From NCBI RefSeq assembly GCF_033708015.1, contig NZ_CP137920.1, positions 3,472,001-3,536,000 on the forward strand: a DNA stretch of 64,000 bases. The letters are read 5' to 3'. This DNA is from Proteus vulgaris. Its GTDB lineage: Bacteria; Pseudomonadota; Gammaproteobacteria; Enterobacterales; Enterobacteriaceae. Both the position numbers and the translations under genes were made by a program. Position 1 is the stretch's first letter. The number at the start of each line of letters is the position of its first letter. Below, one piece after another: positions 8,986 through 17,208 of the stretch. The notes below the pieces were generated by a model. That model did not search any database. It was not told where the DNA came from and saw nothing but the letters and a program-made list of their open reading frames with translations.

Positions 8986-10437
8986 ATGCGTAAGACAAAA
9001 ATTGTTGCGACTCTTGGCCCAGCTAGCTGTTCAGAGCAGATGATTGAAAAGCTGATTATGGCAGGTGCTAACGTATTTCGTTTAAACTTTTCACACGGCA
9101 CTCGCGAACAGCATCAAGCCACTGCCGCAACTATCCGTCAGGTCGCAGAAAAACATCGTGTATTTATCGGGATCTTAGCAGACCTGCAAGGCCCTAAAAT
9201 TCGTATCGCTAACTTTAAAAATGATTCAATTCAATTAAAACAAGGCGATAACTTTATTCTAAATGCAGATTTAGACAGCACATTAGGCGACGAACAACAA
9301 GTTGGTTTGGACTATCCACAACTTGTTCAAGAAGTCACACCAGGGAATATTTTGTTACTTGATGATGGCAATATTCAATTACAAGTCAGCGCCGTCAATA
9401 ATAATCAAATAGAGACCGTCGTTACTGTTGGTGGAAAACTCTCTAACCGTAAAGGCATTAACTTACTCGGTGGTGGTTTATCTGCTCCTGCATTAACAGA
9501 CAAAGATAAACAAGACATACACACAGCAGCCGCTATTCAAGCAGATTACATCGCCGTTTCATTTCCACGTAATGGTGCGGATATTGAATATGCCCGTGGT
9601 TTAGTGATTGCCGCGGGAAGTGACGCCAAAATCGTTGCTAAAGTTGAACGTGCAGAAGTCGTTTCTTGTGAAGAAAACATGGATGACATCATTAAAGCCT
9701 CTGATGTCATTATGGTAGCGCGAGGCGATTTAGCCGTAGAAATTGGTGATGCCAGCTTACCGGGTGCACAAAAACAACTGATTGCACGCTGTCGCGCATT
9801 AGGTTGCCCTGTGATCACCGCAACTCAAATGATGGAATCAATGATTGAAAGCCCGATGCCAACCCGTGCAGAAGTCATGGATATTGCGAATGCGGTGGGT
9901 GATGGGACAGATGCCGTGATGCTATCAGCTGAAACAGCAGCGGGGAAATATCCTGTGGAAGCCGTTATTGCAATGGCTCGCGTAGCTGAAGGGGCTGAGC
10001 GTTCTTTTGCCGCGAATGTTGAAAATCCATGGCAATCGCCATCTTACTATTCACAAACAGGTCGTTGGATTGCACTCGCTGCTGCGACAACAGCTTTCCA
10101 TGACGACAAGCATTTAAGTGTTGCGGCATTAACAGAAAATGGCAAATCAGTGACCTTATTGTCACGCTTTATGCCAAACAATAACGTATATGCATTAACA
10201 GATAATCCCGCACTTGCCGGTCAATTAACTGTATTACGTGGTGTAACGCCGGTCGCTTATCAACGTCAAAACAATAATGACTGCGATGAAAGTATCATGC
10301 AAAAACTGCAGACTGAAGGATTATTAACAGACATGAATTCACTCTTGATCACCCGTTTATCAACCTTTGAGAAAACCGGTGAAAGCGATTGTTGTCATCT
10401 TGTTCCTGTAAAACAGGTTGAAGTGGCAACGGCTTGA
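8986..10437 (+). CDS. pykA: Pyruvate kinase, PykA type, linked to the pgt locus
   Basis: A 483-residue pyruvate kinase that converts phosphoenolpyruvate and ADP to pyruvate and ATP. It carries RKTKIVATLGPAS, FRLNFSHGT, the active-site stretch IVAKVERAE, VMVARGDLAVEIG and the ITATQMMESMI...PTRAEVMDIANAVGDGTDAVMLSAETAAG block with metal and substrate residues intact. It resembles E. coli PykA (480 residues) across its length more than PykF. The C-terminal allosteric domain is the more divergent part. Its position 65 bp behind pgtP is not where the housekeeping pykA lies in enterobacteria (near zwf/lpxM), so it may be a second, dedicated copy. Assigning pykA as the symbol is by similarity. Confidence 0.88.
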   Translation: MRKTKIVATLGPASCSEQMIEKLIMAGANVFRLNFSHGTREQHQATAATIRQVAEKHRVFIGILADLQGPKIRIANFKNDSIQLKQGDNFILNADLDSTLGDEQQVGLDYPQLVQEVTPGNILLLDDGNIQLQVSAVNNNQIETVVTVGGKLSNRKGINLLGGGLSAPALTDKDKQDIHTAAAIQADYIAVSFPRNGADIEYARGLVIAAGSDAKIVAKVERAEVVSCEENMDDIIKASDVIMVARGDLAVEIGDASLPGAQKQLIARCRALGCPVITATQMMESMIESPMPTRAEVMDIANAVGDGTDAVMLSAETAAGKYPVEAVIAMARVAEGAERSFAANVENPWQSPSYYSQTGRWIALAAATTAFHDDKHLSVAALTENGKSVTLLSRFMPNNNVYALTDNPALAGQLTVLRGVTPVAYQRQNNNDCDESIMQKLQTEGLLTDMNSLLITRLSTFEKTGESDCCHLVPVKQVEVATA

Positions 10438-10512
10438 GTGTCTTCCATCAAGGAGCTTATGAGAGAGGCAACCTGAAGTAAATAACAAGAAAAAGAGCAC
10501 ACCAAATCATTT

Positions 10513-10539
10513 TAGCCACAAGGACTGTGGCTATTTTTA
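10513..10539 (+). terminator. Terminator after the pyruvate kinase gene
   Basis: Perfect stem TAGCCACA/TGTGGCTA (10513-10520, 10526-10533) with a 5-nt loop, followed by TTTTTAT. It ends the pgtP-pyk transcript just before the convergent gene. Confidence 0.85.
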
Positions 10540-10542
10540 TCT

Positions 10543-10947
10543 CTACTTATTATCGCAAGGATAGGCATCTTTTAATGCTAAAATATAAATTAACTCCAAC
10601 GGCGTCTCTTTTTGTTTACTTTTCACGTCAGGATTTTTATCTAAATAAGCATCAATATGCTTAACCATAAAATCACTGTTTTGTTCCACTTTTTTAGGTG
10701 GGCAATAAAGTGGTTTAAAATCATGACTTTCATTCTCTAATCTTACTGACACCGCATAAAAATTAAATCCATTGGCAATACCATTAAGATAAGCTTGTGT
10801 CACGGACTCTAATTGCTTATTAGCAGGATTATCTTGAGTAAGCAATTGTTTAACTTGAAGATAAGCACTCAGCGTTATCGCTTGTGAATACAGTGGGAAT
10901 AGCAATAGCATCCCGATTAACCCTTTTAATAACATTCCTTTTTTCAT
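10543..10947 (-). CDS. Exported Rap1a/Tai-like small protein
   Basis: A 134-residue protein with a signal peptide (MKKGMLLKGLIGMLLLFPLYSQA). The mature part has AYLNGIANGFNFYAV, then LYCPPKK, and ends in PLELIYILALKDAYPC. The order G-x-x-x-G helix, CxP, then an ALxxAYPC tail with two cysteines is what I know from the Rap1a/Tai family, whose founding members are periplasmic immunity proteins against type VI amidase effectors. No effector is encoded nearby, so an immunity role is only a possibility. ATG at 10947 is chosen as the start of a normal signal peptide; the longer frame from 10968 is less likely. It is a monocistronic gene convergent with pyk. Confidence 0.7.
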   Translation of the reverse strand: MKKGMLLKGLIGMLLLFPLYSQAITLSAYLQVKQLLTQDNPANKQLESVTQAYLNGIANGFNFYAVSVRLENESHDFKPLYCPPKKVEQNSDFMVKHIDAYLDKNPDVKSKQKETPLELIYILALKDAYPCDNK

Positions 10948-11103
10948 GCTGATTTCTCTTTGGTTCAATAGATATTGATTTCATTCTAATCGGTTTATTG
11001 CATTAAAAAAATACGCCATGAATATATGCAATGAAGATCTTTTAGAGGATCACATTGTATAAACCAAACTCATCAAATTGTGATCGCAAACTCATTTAGG
11101 ATG

Positions 11104-11113
11104 GTTTCTAAAC
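11104..11113. promoter_or_regulatory. Distal candidate operator GTTTCTAAAC
   Basis: The 10-mer GTTTCTAAAC has half-sites GTTT and AAAC around a CT centre. An identical copy lies 103 bp downstream, about ten helical turns, just before the ROK gene. A pair like this fits a dimeric repressor that loops DNA. No experimental parallel is known to me. Confidence 0.4.
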
Positions 11114-11204
11114 TAATTGATCGCTTTATACTTTACAAAGTAAATAAAACGGTGCATAACTATCAATCACAGACGATTTTATATAAAAAAAACATCTTTT
11201 AGTT

Positions 11205-11218
11205 TTGTTTCTAAACAA
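11205..11218. promoter_or_regulatory. Proximal candidate operator of the ROK gene
   Basis: TTTGTTT-CT-AAACAAA is an almost perfect 16-bp palindrome that contains the same GTTTCTAAAC core as the upstream site. It ends a few bases before the GGAG ribosome site of the ROK gene, so binding here would block transcription or translation start. Autoregulation by the ROK protein is the natural guess. Confidence 0.5.
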
Positions 11219-11231
11219 ATGGAGTAGTAAC

Positions 11232-12419
11232 GTGACACCGAACGTACCCAATACATTACGGCAAATGAATGCCTCGCTTGTATTAAATGTCATTCGTCAT
11301 CAAGGTCCTTTGTCACGGGCTCAGATAGCCAAAATTAGCGGAATTACAAAAGCGACGGTGTCTGAAATTATTAACGATCTCCTTGAAGAAAAAATCGTTT
11401 ATGAAAGCGGTGTCAGTTCACCCGCAGGACAAGGTAGAAAAGGTATTTTAGTGAACTTCGATCCTCAACACAGTTTAGGTGTCAGTATTGATTTAGGTGG
11501 AACCAAAATAGCTTATGCGGTTTTTAACTTAAATGCCGAATTGTTGTATGAGTATCAAGAACCTACCTTTGATACTGACGATCGTGAGCACTTTATTACG
11601 CAATTTGCACAAAGTATTGAAAATGTGATCGAAAAAAGCGGCGTAGACCGTCAAAAGATCAACGTTATCGGTGTCGCCACACCAGGGATCATCGATATCA
11701 AAAATGGCGTTGTGCTAGAAGGTTCTCCTAATTTACCTCAATGGGATAACTTACCTTTGGCACAACAGCTGACAGAAAAACTCAATGTACCCGTAGTACT
11801 AGAAAATGATATTCGCGCAGCACTTGTGGGTGAAATGTGGAAAGGCCGCTGTCGCCATACGCACAGCTGTGCACTAATTGGTATCGGCACAGGGTTAGGC
11901 TCCGCCTTGCTGATGGATGGAAAAATTATCCGCGGCGCAAACAATGCAGCCGGTGAAATCGGCTATATGATGTTTGCTCGTGATCATCTTTTTCGTAATT
12001 GGCGCAATAAAGGGTGCTTTGAGAGTTTCTGCTCTGGCTCAGGTTTAAGTGAGCGTATGGCGAGCTTACGAGGGGAAAATCTTAGTGCGATTGAGATTAT
12101 TCAAGCTTCCCTACATGGCGATCCACTTGCTCAATCTTTAGTTGAGGAAATGGCAGATTATCTTGCTATCGGCATTATGAATTTAGTCGCCATTGCAAAT
12201 CTGGAAAAAGTGGTATTAACAGGCGGGATCACCCGTTCTGCTGACACCTTTTTACCACGTGTTCAGGCAAATCTAGATAGACATTTATTTGCTAACACCA
12301 AAGTGAATATCGAGCTTTCTGAATTATGGGAAAAAGGCCCGCTTTATGGCATTGCCATTCTTGCCTTAGCCACGGCTTACCCTTCAATTCAATTTATGCC
12401 CGAGATCCAATTGAGATAA
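11232..12419 (+). CDS. ROK-family transcriptional repressor (NagC/Mlc type)
   Basis: A 395-residue regulator. An N-terminal winged helix-turn-helix (LSRAQIAKISGITKATVSEIINDLLEE, about 25-60) precedes a ROK sugar-kinase-like domain: IDLGGTKIAYAVFN, IGVATPGIID, the phosphate-binding GIGTGLGSALL, and the zinc-site region AGEIGYM with CFESFCSGSGL. NagC and Mlc use this layout to sense sugars or PTS state. The spacing in the C-x4-C motif is close to the usual CxCGxxGCxE but altered, so zinc binding is uncertain. GTG at 11232 is preferred (GGAG 7 nt upstream); TTG at 11205 would overlap the operator. It is followed after 39 bp by the TIM-barrel gene and the MFS gene. Confidence 0.85.
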   Translation: MTPNVPNTLRQMNASLVLNVIRHQGPLSRAQIAKISGITKATVSEIINDLLEEKIVYESGVSSPAGQGRKGILVNFDPQHSLGVSIDLGGTKIAYAVFNLNAELLYEYQEPTFDTDDREHFITQFAQSIENVIEKSGVDRQKINVIGVATPGIIDIKNGVVLEGSPNLPQWDNLPLAQQLTEKLNVPVVLENDIRAALVGEMWKGRCRHTHSCALIGIGTGLGSALLMDGKIIRGANNAAGEIGYMMFARDHLFRNWRNKGCFESFCSGSGLSERMASLRGENLSAIEIIQASLHGDPLAQSLVEEMADYLAIGIMNLVAIANLEKVVLTGGITRSADTFLPRVQANLDRHLFANTKVNIELSELWEKGPLYGIAILALATAYPSIQFMPEIQLR

Positions 12420-12458
12420 CCCTAATAAAAAAGTCGTTAAACGAGATGGGAGTGACTC

Positions 12459-13760
12459 ATGGCAGGAATACATCTTCACCCACATGATATTTTAGACGAA
12501 GGCATGCCCGCTATTCTTCAGCGCCTTGACGGTATGAAGCATGTTGAGCATTTATTTGTCGAAATTAATACTATTTTTGAACGTAACCCTTATCCTATTG
12601 GCGATCTGCCTCATAATCCTATTCATAATGTAGTTATGGGAACAGGTACACTGCATATCAATACTCATACTGATTTTCCTCGTCTGAGCCAACGTGTTGA
12701 TCCCTCTATTTTAGCGGGCGCAGATCCGCTAATGACGATAAAAAAAGCCACTGACGGTGGAAAATATAAAGTCATTCCCTGGGCTAATATTCTTAATGGC
12801 GATTTTATCGGTGATGTGGAAAATAATCAGGTTGTCGATTTTAAAGGCCGTCCACAATCACATTGGCTCTGTCCTAATGCCCCTGATGTTGCTCAATTAT
12901 GGCAAAAGACATTCACAGCATTAAAACAACATTATGGTTATGACACCTTTTTAATTGACCGAATTCGTTTTCCTGATTGGGCGGGTCAAGAAGTCAATCC
13001 TGCAGGATTATTTACCTGTTTTTGCCCTCATTGTGAAAAGAAAATGGGACAACAAGGCTTACCCGTTAATGAAATCAAGCATCGCCTTGCTGCTTTAGCT
13101 GATTCATTAAAACAAGGGGATTTTGAAACGCCTGTTACAGCATTAAAAGAAGAACCGCTGTTAAAAGCATGGCAACGCTTTCGCCAACAAAGTGTGACTC
13201 AATTAGTTGAAAAATTACTGTCTGATGCCAAACAAACGGCGGGGGGGATTACGTTATGGCTTGATCTATGGCCACCCGCTTATAGTTGGATCTTAGGTCA
13301 AAATTATCATGAATTAACGCGTTATTCTTCAACACTCAAACATTTCCCTTACCATAAATTAGGGGGAGGTGCAGATGTTCAAGGATTAATTAATCATTTT
13401 GCCCATGATAGCGAAAGCCAAGAGCGCGCATTTACTGCGTTCAAACGCTTATTTGAATTACCTTATGATATTTCATACGAAACCTTTAAACAGCAAGGGT
13501 TTCCTATTCACTTTGTTGCAGAACAAAATAATAAAGTTCGCCAGCTTTCACAGCCAAATACCTTTATTTATAGCGGCATTCAAATGTGGAATTTACCCGC
13601 ATCTCAATTGATTGAAGCCGTTATTGCCGCAGAACAGAGTGCTTGTAATGACTTGCTTTATTATTGTTATGGATGGGCGACTCAAGAATTATTTGATGCG
13701 ATTGGTGAACACAATACACCTAATAATAACACTTATAACAACAACACAATTACAGAATAA
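12459..13760 (+). CDS. Uncharacterised TIM-barrel protein, glycoside-hydrolase-like
   Basis: A 433-residue cytoplasmic protein without signal peptide. I do not recognise a named family. The features resemble hypothetical glycosyl hydrolases with a TIM barrel: an opening strand HLFVEINTIFE, VIPWANILNG, CPNAPDVAQLWQ, FLIDRIRFPDW (typical D-R-I-R-F of a barrel strand), then a CFCPHCEKKM cysteine cluster, LWLDLWPPAYSWI, and TFIYSGIQMW near the end. The cysteine cluster after the DRIRF strand also occurs in such families. The last 15 residues are Asn/Thr-rich low complexity. Sitting between a ROK regulator and an MFS carrier, it probably acts on an imported sugar derivative. GGGAG precedes ATG. 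Confidence 0.6.
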   Translation: MAGIHLHPHDILDEGMPAILQRLDGMKHVEHLFVEINTIFERNPYPIGDLPHNPIHNVVMGTGTLHINTHTDFPRLSQRVDPSILAGADPLMTIKKATDGGKYKVIPWANILNGDFIGDVENNQVVDFKGRPQSHWLCPNAPDVAQLWQKTFTALKQHYGYDTFLIDRIRFPDWAGQEVNPAGLFTCFCPHCEKKMGQQGLPVNEIKHRLAALADSLKQGDFETPVTALKEEPLLKAWQRFRQQSVTQLVEKLLSDAKQTAGGITLWLDLWPPAYSWILGQNYHELTRYSSTLKHFPYHKLGGGADVQGLINHFAHDSESQERAFTAFKRLFELPYDISYETFKQQGFPIHFVAEQNNKVRQLSQPNTFIYSGIQMWNLPASQLIEAVIAAEQSACNDLLYYCYGWATQELFDAIGEHNTPNNNTYNNNTITE

Positions 13761-13787
13761 TACACCGCGGAAAATCAGGAACAAATT

Positions 13788-14948
13788 ATGGCTAAACAAC
13801 AAAAGTGGAAAGTTTTTTTTCTTCTGTTTGTCACGATGTTTTTACTCGGTGGCATTCAGAATACAAAAGGTCTTATTCTCGAACAAGTTCAACATGATAT
13901 TTCATTAAATATGAGTCAAGTTGGCTCATTAATTACCTTTTTTCAAATCGGTTTTTTAGTCGCCAGTTTATTAACGGGCTATTTTACCGATAAGAAAGGG
14001 TTAAAAGTCATGATGTTTATTGGTTCATTAATGATGGCCGTTGGTTTAACAGGCACTAGCCTTGCTTTTAACGTGATGCTGTTTTTTGGCTTTTACCTGG
14101 TCATTGGTTTAGGGATTGGCTCAATGCTGGTCTCTATCGTTACTGTTATTCCGACTTTCTATAAAGAAAAAGCGGGAATGATGTTTAACGTCTCTAACGC
14201 CATGTTTGGTGTAGGGATGATTGTCACCCCACTTATTTTACAATATCTATTCTCACACTCTATTTCATGGCGTACTTTTTATGTTGGTGTTGCCGTTATT
14301 GTTGCTGTGATTATTTTAGTATTAAGCACCTTAAAAATCGAAAATAGCGCGCAAGTCGATATGAAATTCAGTGACTTTTTAGAGTTACTGACACAAAAAT
14401 CACTGTTACTTGTTATTTTATTTATCACTTTATATGTGGCTGCCGAAGCCGCGTTTTTAAACTTCTTCCCTATTTTCTATACCTCTATGGATATTGGGAA
14501 TATGAGTAATGCGCAAAAAGCAGAAACTGCCGCTTATGTCATTTCTAGTTTTGCTTTCTTATTTACTATCGGCCGCTTTATTGGTGGCTTTATTAACCTT
14601 GCATTGGGTGACCGCAAAACATTAATTTTATTTTCTCTATTCTCACTGATTGCCATTATTGTTAGTCGTATCTTTGTGCAAGATGTTGTTTATCTGTTTA
14701 TGGTGTTTGGTTTTGCATTATCAGTTCTATTTCCAACAGCCGCAGCTGTTGCTACAAAATTAACTAGCAAAAGTGGCTCAGTAATGGGACTTATTTATGT
14801 TGCTTCAGGATTGGGCGGGGCTTTAGCCGGTTCGTTAATCGGTCAGGTTTCAGAAAGCTATAATGTTTCTGTTGGCTTTAACCTTATTATCGTATTCGTC
14901 GCCCTTTTCTTTATCATTTCTCTGTTTATTAGAGAACAAAAACAATAA
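13788..14948 (+). CDS. MFS transporter of the ROK-regulated operon
   Basis: A 386-residue major facilitator protein with 12 hydrophobic segments. The MFS motif between helices 2 and 3 is seen as GYFTDKKGLKVMM, and VSWRTFYVG-like sequence (SISWRTFYVGVAV) follows helix 5. No substrate motif is recognisable. It follows the TIM-barrel gene after 27 bp and precedes a strong terminator, so it closes a three-gene operon and most likely imports the compound acted on by the TIM-barrel protein. That link is inference from operon structure. Confidence 0.8.
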   Translation: MAKQQKWKVFFLLFVTMFLLGGIQNTKGLILEQVQHDISLNMSQVGSLITFFQIGFLVASLLTGYFTDKKGLKVMMFIGSLMMAVGLTGTSLAFNVMLFFGFYLVIGLGIGSMLVSIVTVIPTFYKEKAGMMFNVSNAMFGVGMIVTPLILQYLFSHSISWRTFYVGVAVIVAVIILVLSTLKIENSAQVDMKFSDFLELLTQKSLLLVILFITLYVAAEAAFLNFFPIFYTSMDIGNMSNAQKAETAAYVISSFAFLFTIGRFIGGFINLALGDRKTLILFSLFSLIAIIVSRIFVQDVVYLFMVFGFALSVLFPTAAAVATKLTSKSGSVMGLIYVASGLGGALAGSLIGQVSESYNVSVGFNLIIVFVALFFIISLFIREQKQ

Positions 14949-14976
14949 CAACGATCTATTATGCCTCTGAAGTTTT

Positions 14977-15003
14977 CCCCCTCTTTATGAGGGGGTTTTT
15001 ATT
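14977..15003 (+). terminator. Terminator of the ROK operon
   Basis: Perfect 7-bp GC-rich stem CCCCCTC/GAGGGGG (14977-14983, 14989-14995) with a TTTAT loop, followed by TTTTTAT. A textbook intrinsic terminator. Confidence 0.92.
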
Positions 15004-15108
15004 TCTATCGTGATATCTTCACAATATATTTTCGCTTTTACACTGTTGATTTTTTCGCCACCGCCCTAATAATAGTATCGATATTCACTGTTAAAATAGG
15101 AGAATATA

Positions 15109-15375
15109 ATGGCGAGTGGATGGGCTAATGATAGTGCGGTTCAAGAGCAAATAGATGCCACCATTAATGATGCAATTGCAAGAGCTCGCAATCAAATGAC
15201 GCAAGGTGAAAGTGCAGAATTTTGTGATGAATGCGGCGAAGCGATCCCTCCAGCTCGGCAAAAAGCCGTTCCTGGTGTACGTTATTGTTTAAATTGCCAA
15301 GAGGCATTTGATAAAAAAAACAATACGTTTAGCGGGTATAATCGTCGTGGTAGTAAAGATAGTCAACTCAGATAA
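15109..15375 (+). CDS. ybiI: YbiI-type DksA/TraR zinc-finger protein
   Basis: An 88-residue protein almost collinear with E. coli YbiI: it opens MASGWANDSAVQEQIDATI and ends GYNRRGSKDSQLR. The four-cysteine zinc finger of the DksA/TraR family is intact (CDECGEAIP and CLNCQEAF). Members bind the RNA polymerase secondary channel or are thought to; YbiI itself has no settled role. TAGGAG lies 6-7 nt before ATG. It stands alone, convergent with the decarboxylase gene. Confidence 0.9.
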   Translation: MASGWANDSAVQEQIDATINDAIARARNQMTQGESAEFCDECGEAIPPARQKAVPGVRYCLNCQEAFDKKNNTFSGYNRRGSKDSQLR

Positions 15376-15392
15376 ACTGTAACTATTATCAT

Positions 15393-15451
15393 ATAAAACA
15401 AAAACTGTACCTTAATATGTATTTTCCCTACTAAAGTACAGTTTGTTTTAT
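15393..15451. terminator. Bidirectional terminator between ybiI and the decarboxylase gene
   Basis: AAACTGTAC (15402-15410) pairs perfectly with GTACAGTTT (15436-15444); allowing a 2-nt bulge the stem extends into ATAAAACA/GTTTTAT. A and T tracts on the two sides suit both converging genes. The loop is long (25 nt). Confidence 0.65.
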
Positions 15452-15471
15452 TTAACTAATCCATGAATTGA

Positions 15472-17208
15472 TTAAATTTTTACGGCTTTTTTCGAGCTCA
15501 GATTTTGACTCAATTCAGTTAAAATCTTCATAAAATTATCAATATGTGCACGCTCTGTATTTGGGTTCATAAATACCGCTTTTTCACCAGGAAGATAAAT
15601 ATAGCGGTTATTTTTTGCATATTTAGAACAAGCAATAGAATCAACCCAGTTAGTAAATAACCCTTCTCTACCACGCTGTAAGAAAAGTTTTCTATGCCAT
15701 TGGGTATTATGAACCATAAAATCATATGCTTCTTTATCAGTAGAACATGTTAGTTCTAAGTCAAAAGCAACGTTAGGATCTTTGACTAAATTAGGATCAT
15801 ACAGTTTAAAACCAACACTTGGTCCTTGGTTTTGCGGCACGATCACTTTCGCATTCCCCATTTCCAACAACTGATGACGCATATAGTTCGCATTTTGCAA
15901 ACAGTGAGCAATAATCGTTTGGTAACCCTCAATCCCCATATAATGCATTGCAGAATAAGCACCAAAAATGCCTACACCACTACGAGTACATTCAATTGTA
16001 GATTGTAAGTGAGTCTGCCCTTCTAACTCATGCTCAAAGTAGGTGAAGTTTTCAGGATCGTTTTCAAGTGCGACAAAGTCATTACCGTTTTTCACCAACA
16101 CTAAACTTGAGGTATAAGGTACATAACCCCATTTGTGGAAATCGATAGTGATGGAGTCAGCATATTTCAGATGTTTGAATTTCTCAACATTCTGGCGTAA
16201 CCCTTCTAAAGTGACATCATTAATTGCCAGTGGGTTAGTGCTAAAATCATATTCTAAGAAGAAAATGATCGGCCAACCAACAGCTGCGTCAACGTGTACG
16301 TGTGGCTTAACTGTGATCTCGAACTCTTCACATAAACGGTCACGTAACTCACAAACACCTTTCACATCATCGACACCAAAGGTATCTGTTGTTCCCGTGG
16401 TTAACATAATCGTTGGCACTTTACACTTAACTGTAAAGCACGCCCTTAATTCACGCTCTAGGTGCTCTAAATTAATGGTGTTATCTTCAGACACTTTAAT
16501 ACGGATGGTTTTGTTATCAACATCAACGCCTAATAAGGCAAGATTAGTCATATTGGAGTAGTGACCACCTTGAGAATTAATGATGCGATAATCTTGATCC
16601 GCTGCCATACCTAAATGCTTAGAATTAGGCATTGATTTGCGTAAACCAAATAGATAACCATATAAATTACACATAGTGCCACCTTGAGTGAACACACCAG
16701 ATGCAATTTCAGGATCATAGCCAACCAATTTAGCGACTTTTTTAATCGTCACTTTTTCTAACGCATCAGCAACACCAGAATATTCACAATACACCATATT
16801 AGGATTGCCCATTAACCCTAACATTGAACCATAAACACCAGGATCACTCGGCATTGCAATCACGTTTTCAACCGCTAATGGGTTTTCCCAGTTTTTACAC
16901 AGTGTCGACACTAACATCAGTAATTCATTAGGATCGTTTTCTGGGTAATTTATGTTGTGTTGGATTTGCGTATCCGCCATTAAACGATCGAATAGCTGTT
17001 GCCCGTTTGAGTAACGTTGTAATTGGTCATTATCGTTAGCTGTTGTTTTTCTAAACTGTGTGATCGATTGGATTGTTTTATCCTGAAATATCGGCCAATA
17101 CTTCGGATCTCGGCTGAAAAAGTGAGCAATAACGTCGTGGTATTTCTTCTCAAATTCGGCATTAAGAACGTTAGCAGAAGATAAACCTAATAAATCTTGA
17201 TTTTTCAC
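15472..17208 (-). CDS. Group II PLP-dependent amino-acid decarboxylase, substrate unknown
   Basis: A 578-residue protein of the glutamate/aromatic-amino-acid decarboxylase superfamily. The PLP lysine is seen in SITIDFHKWGYVPYTSS, with the cofactor-ring motif VHVDAAVGWP (Asp and Ala stacking) and the glycine loop FTQGGTMCNLYG. It is longer than GadB (466) and resembles the larger decarboxylases of the Dopa/tyrosine type (570-620). The substrate cannot be read from the sequence; an aromatic amino acid is possible. There is no antiporter next to it, unusual for an acid-resistance system. GTG at 17208 is chosen because GGAG lies 6 nt upstream. A 690-bp upstream region holds a perfect CRP site. 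Confidence 0.82.
   Translation of the reverse strand: MKNQDLLGLSSANVLNAEFEKKYHDVIAHFFSRDPKYWPIFQDKTIQSITQFRKTTANDNDQLQRYSNGQQLFDRLMADTQIQHNINYPENDPNELLMLVSTLCKNWENPLAVENVIAMPSDPGVYGSMLGLMGNPNMVYCEYSGVADALEKVTIKKVAKLVGYDPEIASGVFTQGGTMCNLYGYLFGLRKSMPNSKHLGMAADQDYRIINSQGGHYSNMTNLALLGVDVDNKTIRIKVSEDNTINLEHLERELRACFTVKCKVPTIMLTTGTTDTFGVDDVKGVCELRDRLCEEFEITVKPHVHVDAAVGWPIIFFLEYDFSTNPLAINDVTLEGLRQNVEKFKHLKYADSITIDFHKWGYVPYTSSLVLVKNGNDFVALENDPENFTYFEHELEGQTHLQSTIECTRSGVGIFGAYSAMHYMGIEGYQTIIAHCLQNANYMRHQLLEMGNAKVIVPQNQGPSVGFKLYDPNLVKDPNVAFDLELTCSTDKEAYDFMVHNTQWHRKLFLQRGREGLFTNWVDSIACSKYAKNNRYIYLPGEKAVFMNPNTERAHIDNFMKILTELSQNLSSKKAVKI

Noticed and set aside
13399..13908. Two plus-strand frames across the end of the TIM-barrel gene and the start of the MFS gene
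   Set aside because: They overlap well-supported genes in another frame and have no ribosome site or family character.
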